This document shows, piece by piece, positions 20,607 to 29,415 of a DNA stretch of 64,000 bases. The translations under genes were made by a program, and so were the position numbers. The DNA lies in NCBI GenBank assembly GCA_900540255.1, contig UQFE01000008.1, positions 26,272-90,271 on the forward strand, in the 5' to 3' direction. Every line of letters begins with the position of its first letter. The first letter of the stretch is position 1. Below the pieces are notes generated by a model. The model was not told the origin of the DNA. It ran no database searches and worked only from the letters and a program-made list of their open reading frames with translations. The DNA is from an uncultured Clostridium sp. (GTDB taxonomy: Bacteria; Bacillota; Clostridia; Clostridiales; Clostridiaceae).

Positions 20607-22199
20607 TTAAAAATACGCTTTTGCTTTTCTTTCAATATCCTTTATAAGTTTATATTCCATTGAATCTACTAAAGCAATCCAACTTGCCTGAATCACATCT
20701 TTAGACACTCCAACGGTACTCCAACTTTCATTTCCATCAGTACTTTCAATCAAAACTCTAACCTTTGCCCCTGTTGTACTTTCAGAATCTAAAACCCTAA
20801 CTTTATAATCAACAAGCTTTACACTTTTAAGTTCTGGATAAAAAACTTCTAACGCTTTTCTTAATGCTTTATCCAATGCATTTACTGGGCCATCTCCTTC
20901 TGCTGCCGTCATTTCTCTTTTTCCATCAACTGTTATATTTATTAAAGCTGTTGAAGTAAAATCATCATTATTCCATGGATTTTCACCTATAGTCTTAAAA
21001 TGATTTAATTTAAAAAACGGCTTGTACTTTCCAATTGTTTTTCTTATTAAAAGCTCTACAGTTCCTTCTGCTCCCTCAAATTGATAACCTTCATACTCTA
21101 ATTCTTTTAACCTTTTAGTTACCCTTTTTACTTCATCTCCATCCTTTTTAACATTAGGAAAAATCTTGTGTATTTCTTGTAAAACTGTACTTTTTCCACT
21201 TACTTCTGATAATAAAAATCTTCTTTTATTTCCAACCACCTCTGGTTTTATATGCTCATAAGACTCTGGTATTTTACAAATTGCATCTATATGCATACCT
21301 CCCTTATGTGCAAATGCTGATTTACCAATATAAGGAGTTGAATCTTCCAACTGAATATTAGATATTTCTGCAATATGCCTTGCCTTTGAAGTTAAATCTT
21401 GCAAATGTTCATTTCCCATTAATTTACATCCCATTTTCAAAGCTATAGTTGGAATTAGTGTACTTAAATTTGTATTTCCACACCTTTCACCAACACCAAT
21501 AAACGTACCTTGAATATGTATTGCACCTGCCTCTACTGCCATAATTGAATTTGCAACAGCCATTCCTATATCATTATGACAATGTATTCCTATAATATTT
21601 CCAAACCTATTAACTACTTCACTTGTTATTTCAAATATTTCATTTGGCAAAGTCCCACCATTTGTATCACATAAAACCAACCTACTTGCTCCAGCATCCT
21701 TAGCAACTTTTAAAGTCATTATAGAATACTCTTTATTTTCCTTATATCCATCAAAAAAATGCTCTGCATCAAAAATTACTTTTTTATTTTTTTCAACTAA
21801 ATATTCTATTGTATCTCTTATCATCTCTAAATTTTCATCTAATGTTGTTTTTAATATATCTGTAACTTGAAATCCCCATGACTTTCCAAATATAGATACA
21901 ACATCAGTTTCTGCTGATAATAGGCTTTTTATATTTATATCTTCATTAACATTTGAATTTGGTTTTCTTGTTGAACCAAAAGCAACTATTTGAGAATTTT
22001 TAAGTTTTATATCTTTTATAACCTTAAAGAACTCCATATCCTTAGGATTAGATCCTGGATTGCCAGCTTCTATATAATCAATGCCCATCTCATCTAATAT
22101 CTTCACTATCTTTGTTTTATCCTCTAATGAAAATGATATTCCTTGCCCCTGAGCACCATCCCTTAAAGTTGAATCAAAAATTTCAATATTTTTATTCAA
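20607..22199 (-). CDS. cimA: (R)-citramalate synthase
   Basis: A 530-residue enzyme of the HMGL/isopropylmalate synthase family that condenses acetyl-CoA with pyruvate. The start of the barrel reads [20 protein letters not shown], the citramalate synthase (TIGR00977) pattern rather than LeuA's TLRDGEQ. The metal-binding [12 protein letters not shown] lies near 207 and a C-terminal LeuA-dimer regulatory domain ends the protein. The start is TTG at 22199, six bases after GGGGGGG; the longer open frame to 22265 is translated repeat DNA. No leuA is present in the window, so this gene gives the operon an isoleucine character. Confidence 0.88.
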   Translation of the reverse strand: MNKNIEIFDSTLRDGAQGQGISFSLEDKTKIVKILDEMGIDYIEAGNPGSNPKDMEFFKVIKDIKLKNSQIVAFGSTRKPNSNVNEDINIKSLLSAETDVVSIFGKSWGFQVTDILKTTLDENLEMIRDTIEYLVEKNKKVIFDAEHFFDGYKENKEYSIMTLKVAKDAGASRLVLCDTNGGTLPNEIFEITSEVVNRFGNIIGIHCHNDIGMAVANSIMAVEAGAIHIQGTFIGVGERCGNTNLSTLIPTIALKMGCKLMGNEHLQDLTSKARHIAEISNIQLEDSTPYIGKSAFAHKGGMHIDAICKIPESYEHIKPEVVGNKRRFLLSEVSGKSTVLQEIHKIFPNVKKDGDEVKRVTKRLKELEYEGYQFEGAEGTVELLIRKTIGKYKPFFKLNHFKTIGENPWNNDDFTSTALINITVDGKREMTAAEGDGPVNALDKALRKALEVFYPELKSVKLVDYKVRVLDSESTTGAKVRVLIESTDGNESWSTVGVSKDVIQASWIALVDSMEYKLIKDIERKAKAYF

Positions 22200-22213
22200 A
22201 TTACCCCCCCTTT

Positions 22214-22437
22214 TTTTCAGTTTCAAGTTGCAAGTTACAAGTGACAAGTTCTTTTTCAGTTTCAAGTTACAAATTACAAGTTTAGGTGTAAATTCATATT
22301 AACCTGAATTTAATAAATATATTTTTCAGAAACTCCCCAAGGAGTTTCCTCCTCAACTTGCCACTTGTCACTTGCCACTTATCACTTGCCACTTGCCACT
22401 TGTCACTTGCTAAACTTGCTAAACTTGCTAAACTTGC
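22214..22437. repeat. Fold-back 7-bp repeat element, copy C (ilvN-cimA gap)
   Basis: Left arm units CAAGTTGCAAGTTACAAGTG; core nearly identical to copy B (TTAGGTGTAAATTCATATTAA, AACTCCCCAAGGAGTTT); right arm of ACTTGCC/ACTTGTC/ACTTATC units ending in four GCTAAACTT units. It fills the whole gap between ilvN and the cimA ribosome binding site. Confidence 0.9.
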
Positions 22438-22448
22438 TAACCTCCTAA

Positions 22449-22961
22449 CTAATTAAAGATTTCGCAATAGTCTGTAATATCGTTTGCCCCTCTTTCTAAT
22501 GCACATACTCCTGTTCTAACTAATTCTTTAATTTCATATTCTTCAAGTAATTTAATATGAGCATTAATTTTACTTTCATCACCAGTAAGTTCAATTGTTA
22601 AAGTTTCAGGCGAAATATCAACTATTTTACTTCTAAAAATCTTAACAATTTCATTAATCGAAGCCCTTTGCTCTGCATCAGCCTTAACTTTAATGAGTAC
22701 TAATTCCCTATAAACCGAGTTTTCTGGCTTTAAACTTAATACCCTTAAAACATCTTCTAATTTATTTAATTGCTTTGTAAATTGCTCTAATTCTTCTAAT
22801 CCCCCATTTAATGCAATTGTCATTCTTGAAATTTCCGAATTTTCCGTTCTTCCAACTGTTAAGCTGTCAATATTGAATCCTCTTCTTGAAAATAGTCCTG
22901 AAACTCTTGTAAGTACACCAGAAGAATTTCTAACTAAAACTGATAAAACATACCTTGCCAT
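22449..22961 (-). CDS. ilvN: Acetolactate synthase, small (regulatory) subunit
   Basis: A 170-residue regulatory subunit with an N-terminal ACT domain. VLVRNSSGVLTRVSGLFSRRG near residue 8 (quoted in part: GVLTRVSGLFSRRGFNI) is the feedback-binding signature, followed by the IlvH C-terminal domain (SRMTI...RELVLIKV). It binds valine-type effectors and activates IlvB. It is the first gene after the operon leader, while ilvB is seventh; both should still be on one transcript. An AGGTGTG site precedes the ATG. Confidence 0.93.
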   Translation of the reverse strand: MARYVLSVLVRNSSGVLTRVSGLFSRRGFNIDSLTVGRTENSEISRMTIALNGGLEELEQFTKQLNKLEDVLRVLSLKPENSVYRELVLIKVKADAEQRASINEIVKIFRSKIVDISPETLTIELTGDESKINAHIKLLEEYEIKELVRTGVCALERGANDITDYCEIFN

Positions 22962-22984
22962 TTACACACCTCAATTCAAATATT

Positions 22985-23298
22985 TTCAAGTTATTCAATA
23001 AAATGTATTTATTTAGATAAAAAAATCCCACCCTTAATGATAAAATCATAACGGTGGGATAACATTCCTCATCATTAATATCACTAGGCTCAAACAAACC
23101 CTTGCCTTTAACGGTGCTTACCGGCAATCTCTTAATTATTAGCTTTTGACTAATGTTCAGAGTGCAGCTCAAGAGTGATTATTATCTAGTAAAAGTATCC
23201 ATTCACACCATCCATGGACTCTCTGTAACTTTTTTCCCTAAATAAGTGTCTCTATCACAGCTTTTCTTCCCTAAGCGGGATTTCCAAAATATTCTATT
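22985..23298 (-). promoter_or_regulatory. T-box-like leader of the ilv-leu operon
   Basis: On minus, the leader has a stem I pattern (AGAGAGTCC, GGATGGTGTGAATGG, then ACTCTTGAGCTGC) and a IIA/B element (GCCGGTAAGCACCGTTA) typical of T-boxes. A strong terminator has arms TCCCACC/GGTGGGA and seven T (23060-23018). ATC just before ACTCTTGAG is a possible Ile specifier. The canonical antiterminator (GGTGGTACCGCG) was not found, so the class call is tentative. Confidence 0.6.
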
Positions 23299-23304
23299 GC
23301 TAAT

Positions 23305-23334
23305 ATATTACTCTCTTTCTTAATATACTGTCAA
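23305..23334 (-). promoter_or_regulatory. Sigma-A promoter of the ilv-leu operon
   Basis: A perfect TTGACA (23334-23329) and TAATAT (23310-23305) with 18 bases between. It places the transcript start just before the T-box-like leader. Confidence 0.75.
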
Positions 23335-23340
23335 TACTCT

Positions 23341-23708
23341 CTTTTAATTTTTACTAATTTAATTATAATTTTATGTTAAAATTACTTTATTTTTATAATT
23401 AACCATTTTTTATATAAATTTATTAATAATCTAGTATTTTTATTTTATTCTTATTAACTTATTAATAATATTTTTTATGTTTTCATAATATTAATTATTT
23501 TTAATAATTTTTCAAAAATCAAATTAGCTATCATAATGTCTATTTTGTAATATAGAATTTTATAGTTTTAAATCTTAAAATCAATCTCTATCACCACTAC
23601 TTACAAATTCTATTTTATCACCTCTACTTAAATTTTAAGTATTAACATTAATCAGTATCAATTATTTCATTATTTTAAAAATTTTATATTCTCCCATATA
23701 TAAAAATA
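23341..23708. other. AT-rich gap between ilv leader and glmM
   Basis: About 370 bases of very AT-rich sequence. I see no gene, RNA or repeat in it beyond the ilv promoter at its right-hand side and the glmM terminator that follows to the left. Confidence 0.5.
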
Positions 23709-23747
23709 TGGTGTATTAAAACTAAAAAATTAATTTTAATACACCAT
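23709..23747 (-). terminator. Terminator of glmM
   Basis: The arms TGGTGTATTAAAA and TTTTAATACACCA are perfect. On minus they are followed by TATTTTTATAT. Located 24 bases after the glmM stop. Confidence 0.8.
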
Positions 23748-23770
23748 TAAATCAAAAATACTTATATTTA

Positions 23771-25114
23771 TTATATTTTACTTAATATTAAATTAGCAAT
23801 TTTATGTGCCATTTCATCTATTTCTTCTTGGTTTTCACCTTCAAGCATAACTCTTACTAATGGCTCTGTTCCAGATGGTCTTATAAGAACTCTTCCAACA
23901 CCATTTAATTTATCTTCTACTTCTTTTATAGCTGCAATTATTTCAGCATCTTCTAAATAAATGTTTTTCTTTTCATTTGGAACTTTTGCATTAACTAATA
24001 CTTGTGGTAATTCCTTCATTACTCCAGCTAATTCACTAAATGATTTTCCACTTTCTTTAAGAATAGCTGCAACTTGTAATGCAGTAACTAATCCATCACC
24101 AGTAGTATTATGATTTAAGAATATAATATGTCCTGACTGTTCTCCACCTAATACATAATTATTCTTAAGCATTTCTTCAAGAACATATCTATCTCCAACT
24201 TTAGTTTTCACTAAGTTAACCCCTTCTCTTTTAGCAGCAATATCTAATCCTAAATTGCTCATAACTGTTACAACTAAAGTATCATCATTTAATTTACCTG
24301 ATTCTTTTAATGCTTTTGCACAAATAGTAAGTAGGAAATCTCCATTTATCATATTTCCTTTTTCATCTACAGCTAAACATCTATCGGCATCTCCATCAAA
24401 TGCAAATCCAATGTCACATTGTTTTCTTACAACATAATCCATTAACTCTTCCATGTGAGTTGAACCACAATTTTCATTTATGTTATTTCCATCTGGATTA
24501 TCATTTATTACATATACTCTTGCACCTAAAGCTCTAAATGCCTTTACAGCAGCTTTATAAGCAGCACCATTTGCACAATCTAATGCAACCCTAAGACCTT
24601 TTAAGTCTGTTTTTATTGTGCTTAATGAATAATCAATATATTCTCTTAATGCTGTTTCTTCTGTATATGATCTTCCAACATCTCCTCCAACTGGACTAGG
24701 TACACCTTCAAATCCACTTTCTATTACAGCTTGTATTTGATCTTCTAAACTATCTGATAATTTATATCCTTTTCCATCAAAGAATTTAATTCCATTATAC
24801 TCTACTGGGTTGTGAGATGCTGAAATCATAACTCCTGCATCTGCCTTATATTGTCTAGTTAAATGTGCTACTGCTGGTGTTGGAACAACACCTAATATTA
24901 CAGCTTCTGCACCAACTGAAAGTATACCTGCAACTAATGCAGCTTCAAGCATATCTCCTGATATTCTTGTATCTTTAGCAACTAAAATCTTAGGTTTATG
25001 CGTACCTTCTGTTAATACATAAGCTCCTGCTCTTCCTAAGCTATATGCTAAATCTGCTGTTAATTCAGTATTAGCTATACCTCTAACACCATCTGTTCCA
25101 AACATTCTACTCAT
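23771..25114 (-). CDS. glmM: Phosphoglucosamine mutase
   Basis: A 447-residue phosphohexomutase that interconverts glucosamine-6- and -1-phosphate for peptidoglycan precursor synthesis. The N-terminus [11 protein letters not shown], the phosphoserine loop [12 protein letters not shown] near residue 99, the metal loop FDGDADRC near 240, the sugar loop GGEQSGH near 324 and the phosphate loop RPSGTEP near 410 are all intact. Length is standard. Upstream neighbours are the lone tnpB gene and its 3' flank, so the glmM promoter must lie within 25,115-25,290 or further up. Confidence 0.96.
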   Translation of the reverse strand: MSRMFGTDGVRGIANTELTADLAYSLGRAGAYVLTEGTHKPKILVAKDTRISGDMLEAALVAGILSVGAEAVILGVVPTPAVAHLTRQYKADAGVMISASHNPVEYNGIKFFDGKGYKLSDSLEDQIQAVIESGFEGVPSPVGGDVGRSYTEETALREYIDYSLSTIKTDLKGLRVALDCANGAAYKAAVKAFRALGARVYVINDNPDGNNINENCGSTHMEELMDYVVRKQCDIGFAFDGDADRCLAVDEKGNMINGDFLLTICAKALKESGKLNDDTLVVTVMSNLGLDIAAKREGVNLVKTKVGDRYVLEEMLKNNYVLGGEQSGHIIFLNHNTTGDGLVTALQVAAILKESGKSFSELAGVMKELPQVLVNAKVPNEKKNIYLEDAEIIAAIKEVEDKLNGVGRVLIRPSGTEPLVRVMLEGENQEEIDEMAHKIANLILSKI

Positions 25115-25149
25115 ATATAAAACACCGTTGCCAAAACCTTATAAAACTT

Positions 25150-25291
25150 TATAAAGCTTGTTTAATTCCTTATTCAACCTGTCTGATTTTGTAATGAATA
25201 AATTCATATACTACTTTCATTTGATATGACAGTCCAAAGGCGTAAATTCGGGTACAACGCACCCTACATATTAGCAATATCTTTTAGATGA
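25150..25291 (-). ncRNA. Putative omega-RNA/right-end region of tnpB
   Basis: Immediately 3' of tnpB, minus reads TAGGGTGCGTTGTACCCGAA then TTTACGCCTTTGGACTGTCA. GGGT/ACCC and nearby short stems can fold. TnpB families keep their guide-RNA scaffold overlapping the 3' end of the gene and the transposon right end, so this position is the expected place. The exact end and any guide segment cannot be defined without relatives. Confidence 0.4.
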
Positions 25292-26407
25292 TTAAATTGC
25301 TAATCCATATCTACTAAGATTAATGCTTGCATTGTAATCTCTATTTATGTTTAGACCACAAGAACATTTATATGTTCTATCTTTAAGTTTTAAGTCTTTT
25401 TTTATAGAACCACATGAGCTACAAGTTTTTGATGATGGATAATATCTATCTGCTTCAACAAATTCAATTCCATATAACTCACATTTATACTTAATTATCA
25501 CCTTAAAATTATATAAACATTGTTCTGCAACTGCTTGAGATAGATGTTTATTTTTCATCATACCTTTAATATTTAAATCCTCCATAACTACTCTTGATGG
25601 TTTGGTTTTCACTATCTTTGTAGTTACTTGGTGAATATAATTTAATCTTATATTAGATAATCTACGATAAATAAGTTTAATTTGCTTTTCAAGTTTTGCA
25701 ATGTTCTTGGTTTTGACATACTCCTTTCCCTTTTTATTTTGCTCGTATTTTCGTGAACATTGTCTTTGTTTTCTTTTTAAGACCTTTTTTAACCTTTTTA
25801 CTTCTTTTGTTTTATTAATATTTTTAAAAGTCATTCCATTGGAACAAACCGCCAAATCTTTAATACCTACATCTATTCCTAGACTCACATCAGTTAATTT
25901 AACAGTAGGTTGCTCTTCTTCTATTCCTACTGAAATATACCAATATTTATTATCATAACTGACTCTTGGATTGGTATATTTAACGCTCATAGGTATTTGC
26001 TCTTTAGTTTTAATCCAACCTACTTTTTCAATTAATACTGACTTTTCTTTAACTTTTAGTTTGTCGGTATCATTATAAAAAGATGGTCTTGATTTTTTTC
26101 TACTTTTGAATCTTGGCTTATCAGCTAATCCCTTAAAAAAGTTCTTATAAGCATTACAACAATCTTTTACTGCTTGCTTTGCCACATTATTAGATACTTC
26201 ATTAAGCCATGGTAGTTCATCTTTTTTAAGCTGAGTTATTTCTTTTCTCAAATCATTATCTTTAATGAATTTGCCACCGTTCTTATAATTTTCTTCTTGC
26301 TTATTCAAAGCCCAGTTATAAATAAACCTTGCAGTGCCAACCGATTGCCATAGCTTATATTCTTGTTCCGCTGTCGGATACAATCTAATTTTCTTTGCAA
26401 GTATCAT
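25292..26407 (-). CDS. tnpB: TnpB RNA-guided nuclease (IS200/IS605 or IS607 type), stand-alone
   Basis: A 371-residue TnpB (OrfB). The N-terminal helix-turn-helix domain begins MILAKKIRLYPT. The split RuvC site is intact: D179 in GIDVGIKDLAV, E276 in VMEDLNIKGM and D357 in NRDYNASIN. The zinc finger Cys are C329, C332, C348 and C350. It should therefore be a catalytically competent RNA-guided DNA nuclease that helps retain its transposon. No tnpA (Y1 or serine transposase) is nearby, so it is an orphan. GGAGG abuts the ATG with no spacer, and no other in-frame start exists, so translation may be weak. Confidence 0.9.
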   Translation of the reverse strand: MILAKKIRLYPTAEQEYKLWQSVGTARFIYNWALNKQEENYKNGGKFIKDNDLRKEITQLKKDELPWLNEVSNNVAKQAVKDCCNAYKNFFKGLADKPRFKSRKKSRPSFYNDTDKLKVKEKSVLIEKVGWIKTKEQIPMSVKYTNPRVSYDNKYWYISVGIEEEQPTVKLTDVSLGIDVGIKDLAVCSNGMTFKNINKTKEVKRLKKVLKRKQRQCSRKYEQNKKGKEYVKTKNIAKLEKQIKLIYRRLSNIRLNYIHQVTTKIVKTKPSRVVMEDLNIKGMMKNKHLSQAVAEQCLYNFKVIIKYKCELYGIEFVEADRYYPSSKTCSSCGSIKKDLKLKDRTYKCSCGLNINRDYNASINLSRYGLAI

Positions 26408-26439
26408 CCTCCAACAACTCCTTAATTATTTTCTTAGCC

Positions 26440-26556
26440 TTATCCAATTACTTCTTTATTTTTAGATTCCGTATTTTTGAGACCTAATAAATGATTAAGT
26501 TGCTCTTGAAAATAATACTTATATGCCGTATCTTCAACTAATTTAATAACTGTTAA
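26440..26556 (-). pseudogene. Possible coding fragment upstream of tnpB
   Basis: An open stretch of 38 codons (LTVIKLVEDTAYKYYFQEQL and onward) ends at 26440. It has a stop directly before it and no start or ribosome binding site. Its composition looks protein-like, so it may be the tail of a disrupted gene, perhaps part of the lost transposon. The family is not recognised. Confidence 0.25.
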
Positions 26557-26671
26557 TCAACCTCACTTTTGAATTTAAATATAGTCATTACTCTATTAGT
26601 ATAGTATTTATTCCGTTTTTTTACAACATAATATTCTTTAGTTATATTTCAACTAATAATTTATTTTATAG

Positions 26672-26980
26672 CTAATTTTCACTTTCCTTAGCTTTTAATC
26701 TTTCTAATACTAATCCATATCCACCTTGACCATAATTTAAGCATTTATTTACTCTACTTATAGTTGCTGTACTTGCTTTAGTTTTTTCTGCTATTTCTGT
26801 ATATACATTTTTATCTGTAAGCATTTTTGCAACACATAATCTTTGTGAAATTGCTCTTAATTCATTTATTGTAGCTATATCTTCAAAAAATTTATAACAT
26901 TCATCTATATCCTTTAATTCTAAAATAGCATTAAAAAGCATATCTAAGTCTTCCTTAAAATCCAAATCCTTTAGACTCAT
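26672..26980 (-). CDS. YerC/YecD family TrpR-related regulator
   Basis: A 102-residue all-helical protein of the TrpR-like YerC/YecD family. The helix-turn-helix is at LCVAKMLTDKNVYTEIAEKTKASTATISRV, quoted in part as YTEIAEKTKASTATISRV, near residues 55-80. The tail is LNYGQGGYGLVLERL. Family members are presumed DNA-binding regulators with no established ligand. An AGGAGTGATT site precedes the ATG. It is a single gene; its relation to the adjacent tnpB is probably only positional. Confidence 0.85.
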   Translation of the reverse strand: MSLKDLDFKEDLDMLFNAILELKDIDECYKFFEDIATINELRAISQRLCVAKMLTDKNVYTEIAEKTKASTATISRVNKCLNYGQGGYGLVLERLKAKESEN

Positions 26981-27398
26981 ATAATCACTCCTATTTTTTA
27001 CATGTTTTATTTTAACAATTTAACACACTAAAAATAACATGCACTTAAAATTTTCCTTGGTTTAATATTTTTTTCATCTTCATTATAAAATAATTCTCTT
27101 TTCATGTATTAATCATAAATACTTTTTGTAGCTAAAATCCATATCTCTCCTATACCACTATAAACATTATTTACCTCTTCGACAAGTTCTTCATCAATTG
27201 TTTTTTCATATTTTTCTTATTCTACTTTTATATTAGAACTAATTAATATTTAAAAAACAAGCTTCTCCTTGCATTTGTGAAACTAAAGTAGGTTTATTTT
27301 TTATAGCTATATTACTTCTCATATAATTTTTACACCCTATACTTTTATACATTATATCTTAATCTTATCCACTTTAACTTATTTTAAAAATTAATCCC
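26981..27398. other. Gap with possible degraded reading frames
   Basis: No intact gene. On minus, two short open pieces can be read, 27239-27352 (38 codons from an ATG) and 27109-27210 (about 33 codons containing EELVEEVNNVYSGIGEIW). They are in different positions and lack ribosome binding sites. They may be remnants of one decayed gene, but I cannot name a family. Confidence 0.25.
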
Positions 27399-27441
27399 TT
27401 GAAAAATTTAATAACTAAATTTTTCAAGAGATTTTTATAAT
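27399..27441. terminator. Terminator at the end of the flagellar operon
   Basis: The perfect arms CTTGAAAAATTTA/TAAATTTTTCAAG lie about 30 bases after the fliN stop. The T run is better on plus (GATTTTTATAA) than on minus (GGGATTAATTTTT), but it can work in both directions. Confidence 0.65.
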
Positions 27442-27472
27442 TGTAACTTTAAATATTATTAGATTTTACTTA

Positions 27473-27736
27473 TTATTTTAAACTATTCACTAAATCTTCT
27501 GGTTCTAAAACCTCAGTAATTTTAATTCCAAAATTTTGATTAGAAATTACAACTTGTCCGTATGCTACCTTTTTACCATTTACAAGTATTTCAACTTCTT
27601 GATTTTCTAAAGTATCAAGCTCTATTAAAGAACCTCTTCCTAATTCTAAAATTTCATTTAATGACATTTTTGTTCTACCTAAAATAGCAGTTATTTCTAT
27701 TGGAATATCTAAAACTCTAGATATTTTTTCATTCAT
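27473..27736 (-). CDS. fliN: Flagellar motor switch protein FliN
   Basis: An 87-residue protein that is essentially one SpoA domain, the C-terminal unit of FliN. It starts RVLDIPIEITAILGRTKMSLNEIL and contains the typical LGRGSLIELDTLENQEVEILVNGK, here read in part as LGRGSLIELD. With FliM it builds the C-ring at the base of the motor. No FliY-type CheC phosphatase domain is attached, unlike Bacillus. It is the last gene of the long flagellar operon, 11 bases after fliM. Confidence 0.9.
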   Translation of the reverse strand: MNEKISRVLDIPIEITAILGRTKMSLNEILELGRGSLIELDTLENQEVEILVNGKKVAYGQVVISNQNFGIKITEVLEPEDLVNSLK

Positions 27737-27747
27737 ATATATCTCTC

Positions 27748-28632
27748 CTACCTTATAATATCAGTAATTTCTACTCCATTTTTACTTCCTAATATACCTG
27801 GCTTAGCTTTATATGCTTTAGCATCACCAATATTTACTGTAATGTCTTCATTTATTTTTTGATCTAAAATTATAACATCACCAATCTCTAAATTTAATAA
27901 ATCATTTATACTTACCTTGGCAGTTCCTAATTGAGCAGTTACATTTAAATCAACATTTTTTATATATGGATATATTTCATAACCCTCAATATGTCTTTCA
28001 CTTTCCTCCTCCTTAATATCACTACTATTTGCTCCTCTTGTATTAAAATCATTTATTATATCCTTTGTGCTTTCATAAGGAATACAAAATCTCATATATC
28101 CAATTATATTATTTTGTAATGATATATTTATTAATGAAGTAAAAATCATATCTTTTGAATTAAGATTTTGATATTGAATTTTATTTGTGTAAACTTTGTT
28201 TATTTGAATTCTGTCATGTTGAATAGGCATATACATTCTAGTTAATAAATTGCTAAATAAATATTTTACTAATTCTATATCTATATTAGTTGGCTCTCTA
28301 TCTTTATCTTCAATATTTCCATTTCCACCTAATAATAAATCAACAATACTTAAAATTGTAACTTTATCTATAAATAAAGTTAAATTGTATATAGTTGGTA
28401 AAATTGAGTATTCTATTACTATATTGTCATTATCTATACTTTCAATAAATTCCCCATAAGTACTTTGCATAGATTTATTTACTGACATTCTTAAATCATT
28501 GCTTTTAGTTTCATAATTAATTTGCATATTTGAAGTTTTACAAAATTCTTCACACATAACAGTTAAATTTCTTATGTTTTCTAAAGAGAATTTCTTACTT
28601 TTTTTAAAATCATATAATCTTATATCATCCAT
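27748..28632 (-). CDS. fliM: Flagellar motor switch protein FliM, N-terminally short
   Basis: A 294-residue FliM. The protein opens directly at the LYDFKKSKKFS segment, followed by the CheC-like middle domain and a C-terminal SpoA domain (NVDLNVTAQLGTAKVSINDLLNLEIGD, in part TAQLGTAKVSINDLL). The usual 30-40 residue N-terminal arm with the CheY-binding EIDALL motif is missing. The start is firm: AGAGGATAAAGC precedes the ATG and the flgG stop is only 15 bases upstream. Switching input from CheY-P would need another docking site. Confidence 0.88.
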   Translation of the reverse strand: MDDIRLYDFKKSKKFSLENIRNLTVMCEEFCKTSNMQINYETKSNDLRMSVNKSMQSTYGEFIESIDNDNIVIEYSILPTIYNLTLFIDKVTILSIVDLLLGGNGNIEDKDREPTNIDIELVKYLFSNLLTRMYMPIQHDRIQINKVYTNKIQYQNLNSKDMIFTSLINISLQNNIIGYMRFCIPYESTKDIINDFNTRGANSSDIKEEESERHIEGYEIYPYIKNVDLNVTAQLGTAKVSINDLLNLEIGDVIILDQKINEDITVNIGDAKAYKAKPGILGSKNGVEITDIIR

Positions 28633-28647
28633 GCTTTATCCTCTTTC

Positions 28648-29406
28648 TTACCTAGATTGTAAATTATTAATCATAGACCACATTTCATCAGCAACACTAA
28701 ATCCCTTACTATTTAATTGAAAAGCTCTTTGCATTGATATTAAATCAGTAAATTCTTGTGCTGTATTTACATTAGACATTTCGATATAACCTTGATGTAT
28801 GTCTCCATTTGCTTGAATTACTTGAGCTCCATCATTAATAATAAATAAATTATTACCTGTTGATAAAAAATCATTGTCACCAGTGGCCTTATATAAATTA
28901 ATATTTCCTATCCTTTCATTATTGACATAAACTTCACCCTTTTTATTAACAGAAAAATTATTTTCTTGTATTCCAGAATTATCATAATTTTTCCCATTAA
29001 TAAATTGAATATCCAGAATATTTCCTGAATCATCAACAATCTTTCCATTTCCATCAATTGAAAATTCACCATTTCTAGTATAAGCATATGTATTATCAGA
29101 TTTAATTACCCTAAAAAATCCTTCTCCATCTATAGCTAAATTAGTCGCTATACCACTATTTCTTAATGAACCTTGTGTAAAATTTCTTAATTCCGTAGTG
29201 CTTTTTACACCAGTACCTACTGTAGTATTATCAGCATTTACTGGATACTTTTCTTTTGAAATTCCATTTCTAAGTAAATCCTCAAATCCAACCTCTAATT
29301 TTTTGTATCCAGTTGTATTTGCATTAACTACATTATTTGAAATAACATTAATTTTATTTTGAGTTGCACTCATTCCAGTTCTACTTACATTTAAAATACC
29401 ATACAT
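28648..29406 (-). CDS. flgG: Flagellar basal-body rod protein FlgG
   Basis: A 252-residue rod protein exported through the flagellar type III path, without a signal peptide. The N-terminal rod motif SNNVVNANTTGYKK near residue 28, the central NLAIDGEGFFRV near 92 and the C-terminal NVNTAQEFTDLISMQRAFQL near 215 are those of the FlgG family. Two FlgG-like genes are adjacent; this one has the C-terminus closest to FlgG. Spacing to neighbours is about 10-15 bases. Confidence 0.88.
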   Translation of the reverse strand: MYGILNVSRTGMSATQNKINVISNNVVNANTTGYKKLEVGFEDLLRNGISKEKYPVNADNTTVGTGVKSTTELRNFTQGSLRNSGIATNLAIDGEGFFRVIKSDNTYAYTRNGEFSIDGNGKIVDDSGNILDIQFINGKNYDNSGIQENNFSVNKKGEVYVNNERIGNINLYKATGDNDFLSTGNNLFIINDGAQVIQANGDIHQGYIEMSNVNTAQEFTDLISMQRAFQLNSKGFSVADEMWSMINNLQSR

Positions 29407-29415
29407 ATCTTATAC

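Noticed and set aside
22930..23172. An 80-codon open frame covering the ilv leader and reading into ilvN
   Set aside because: It translates T-box-like RNA structure and the terminator hairpin, has no suitable ribosome binding site, and overlaps ilvN in another frame. It is not an attenuator peptide either: no run of Ile, Leu or Val codons precedes the terminator in the right place.
22985..23298. Lysine riboswitch as the identity of the ilv leader
   Set aside because: The stem I and IIA/B features match T-box architecture and none of the L-box conserved segments was seen.
25292..26407. TnpB as a TldR-type nuclease-dead regulator of flagellin
   Set aside because: All RuvC acids (D179, E276, D357) are intact and the gene is 23 kb from the flagellins.
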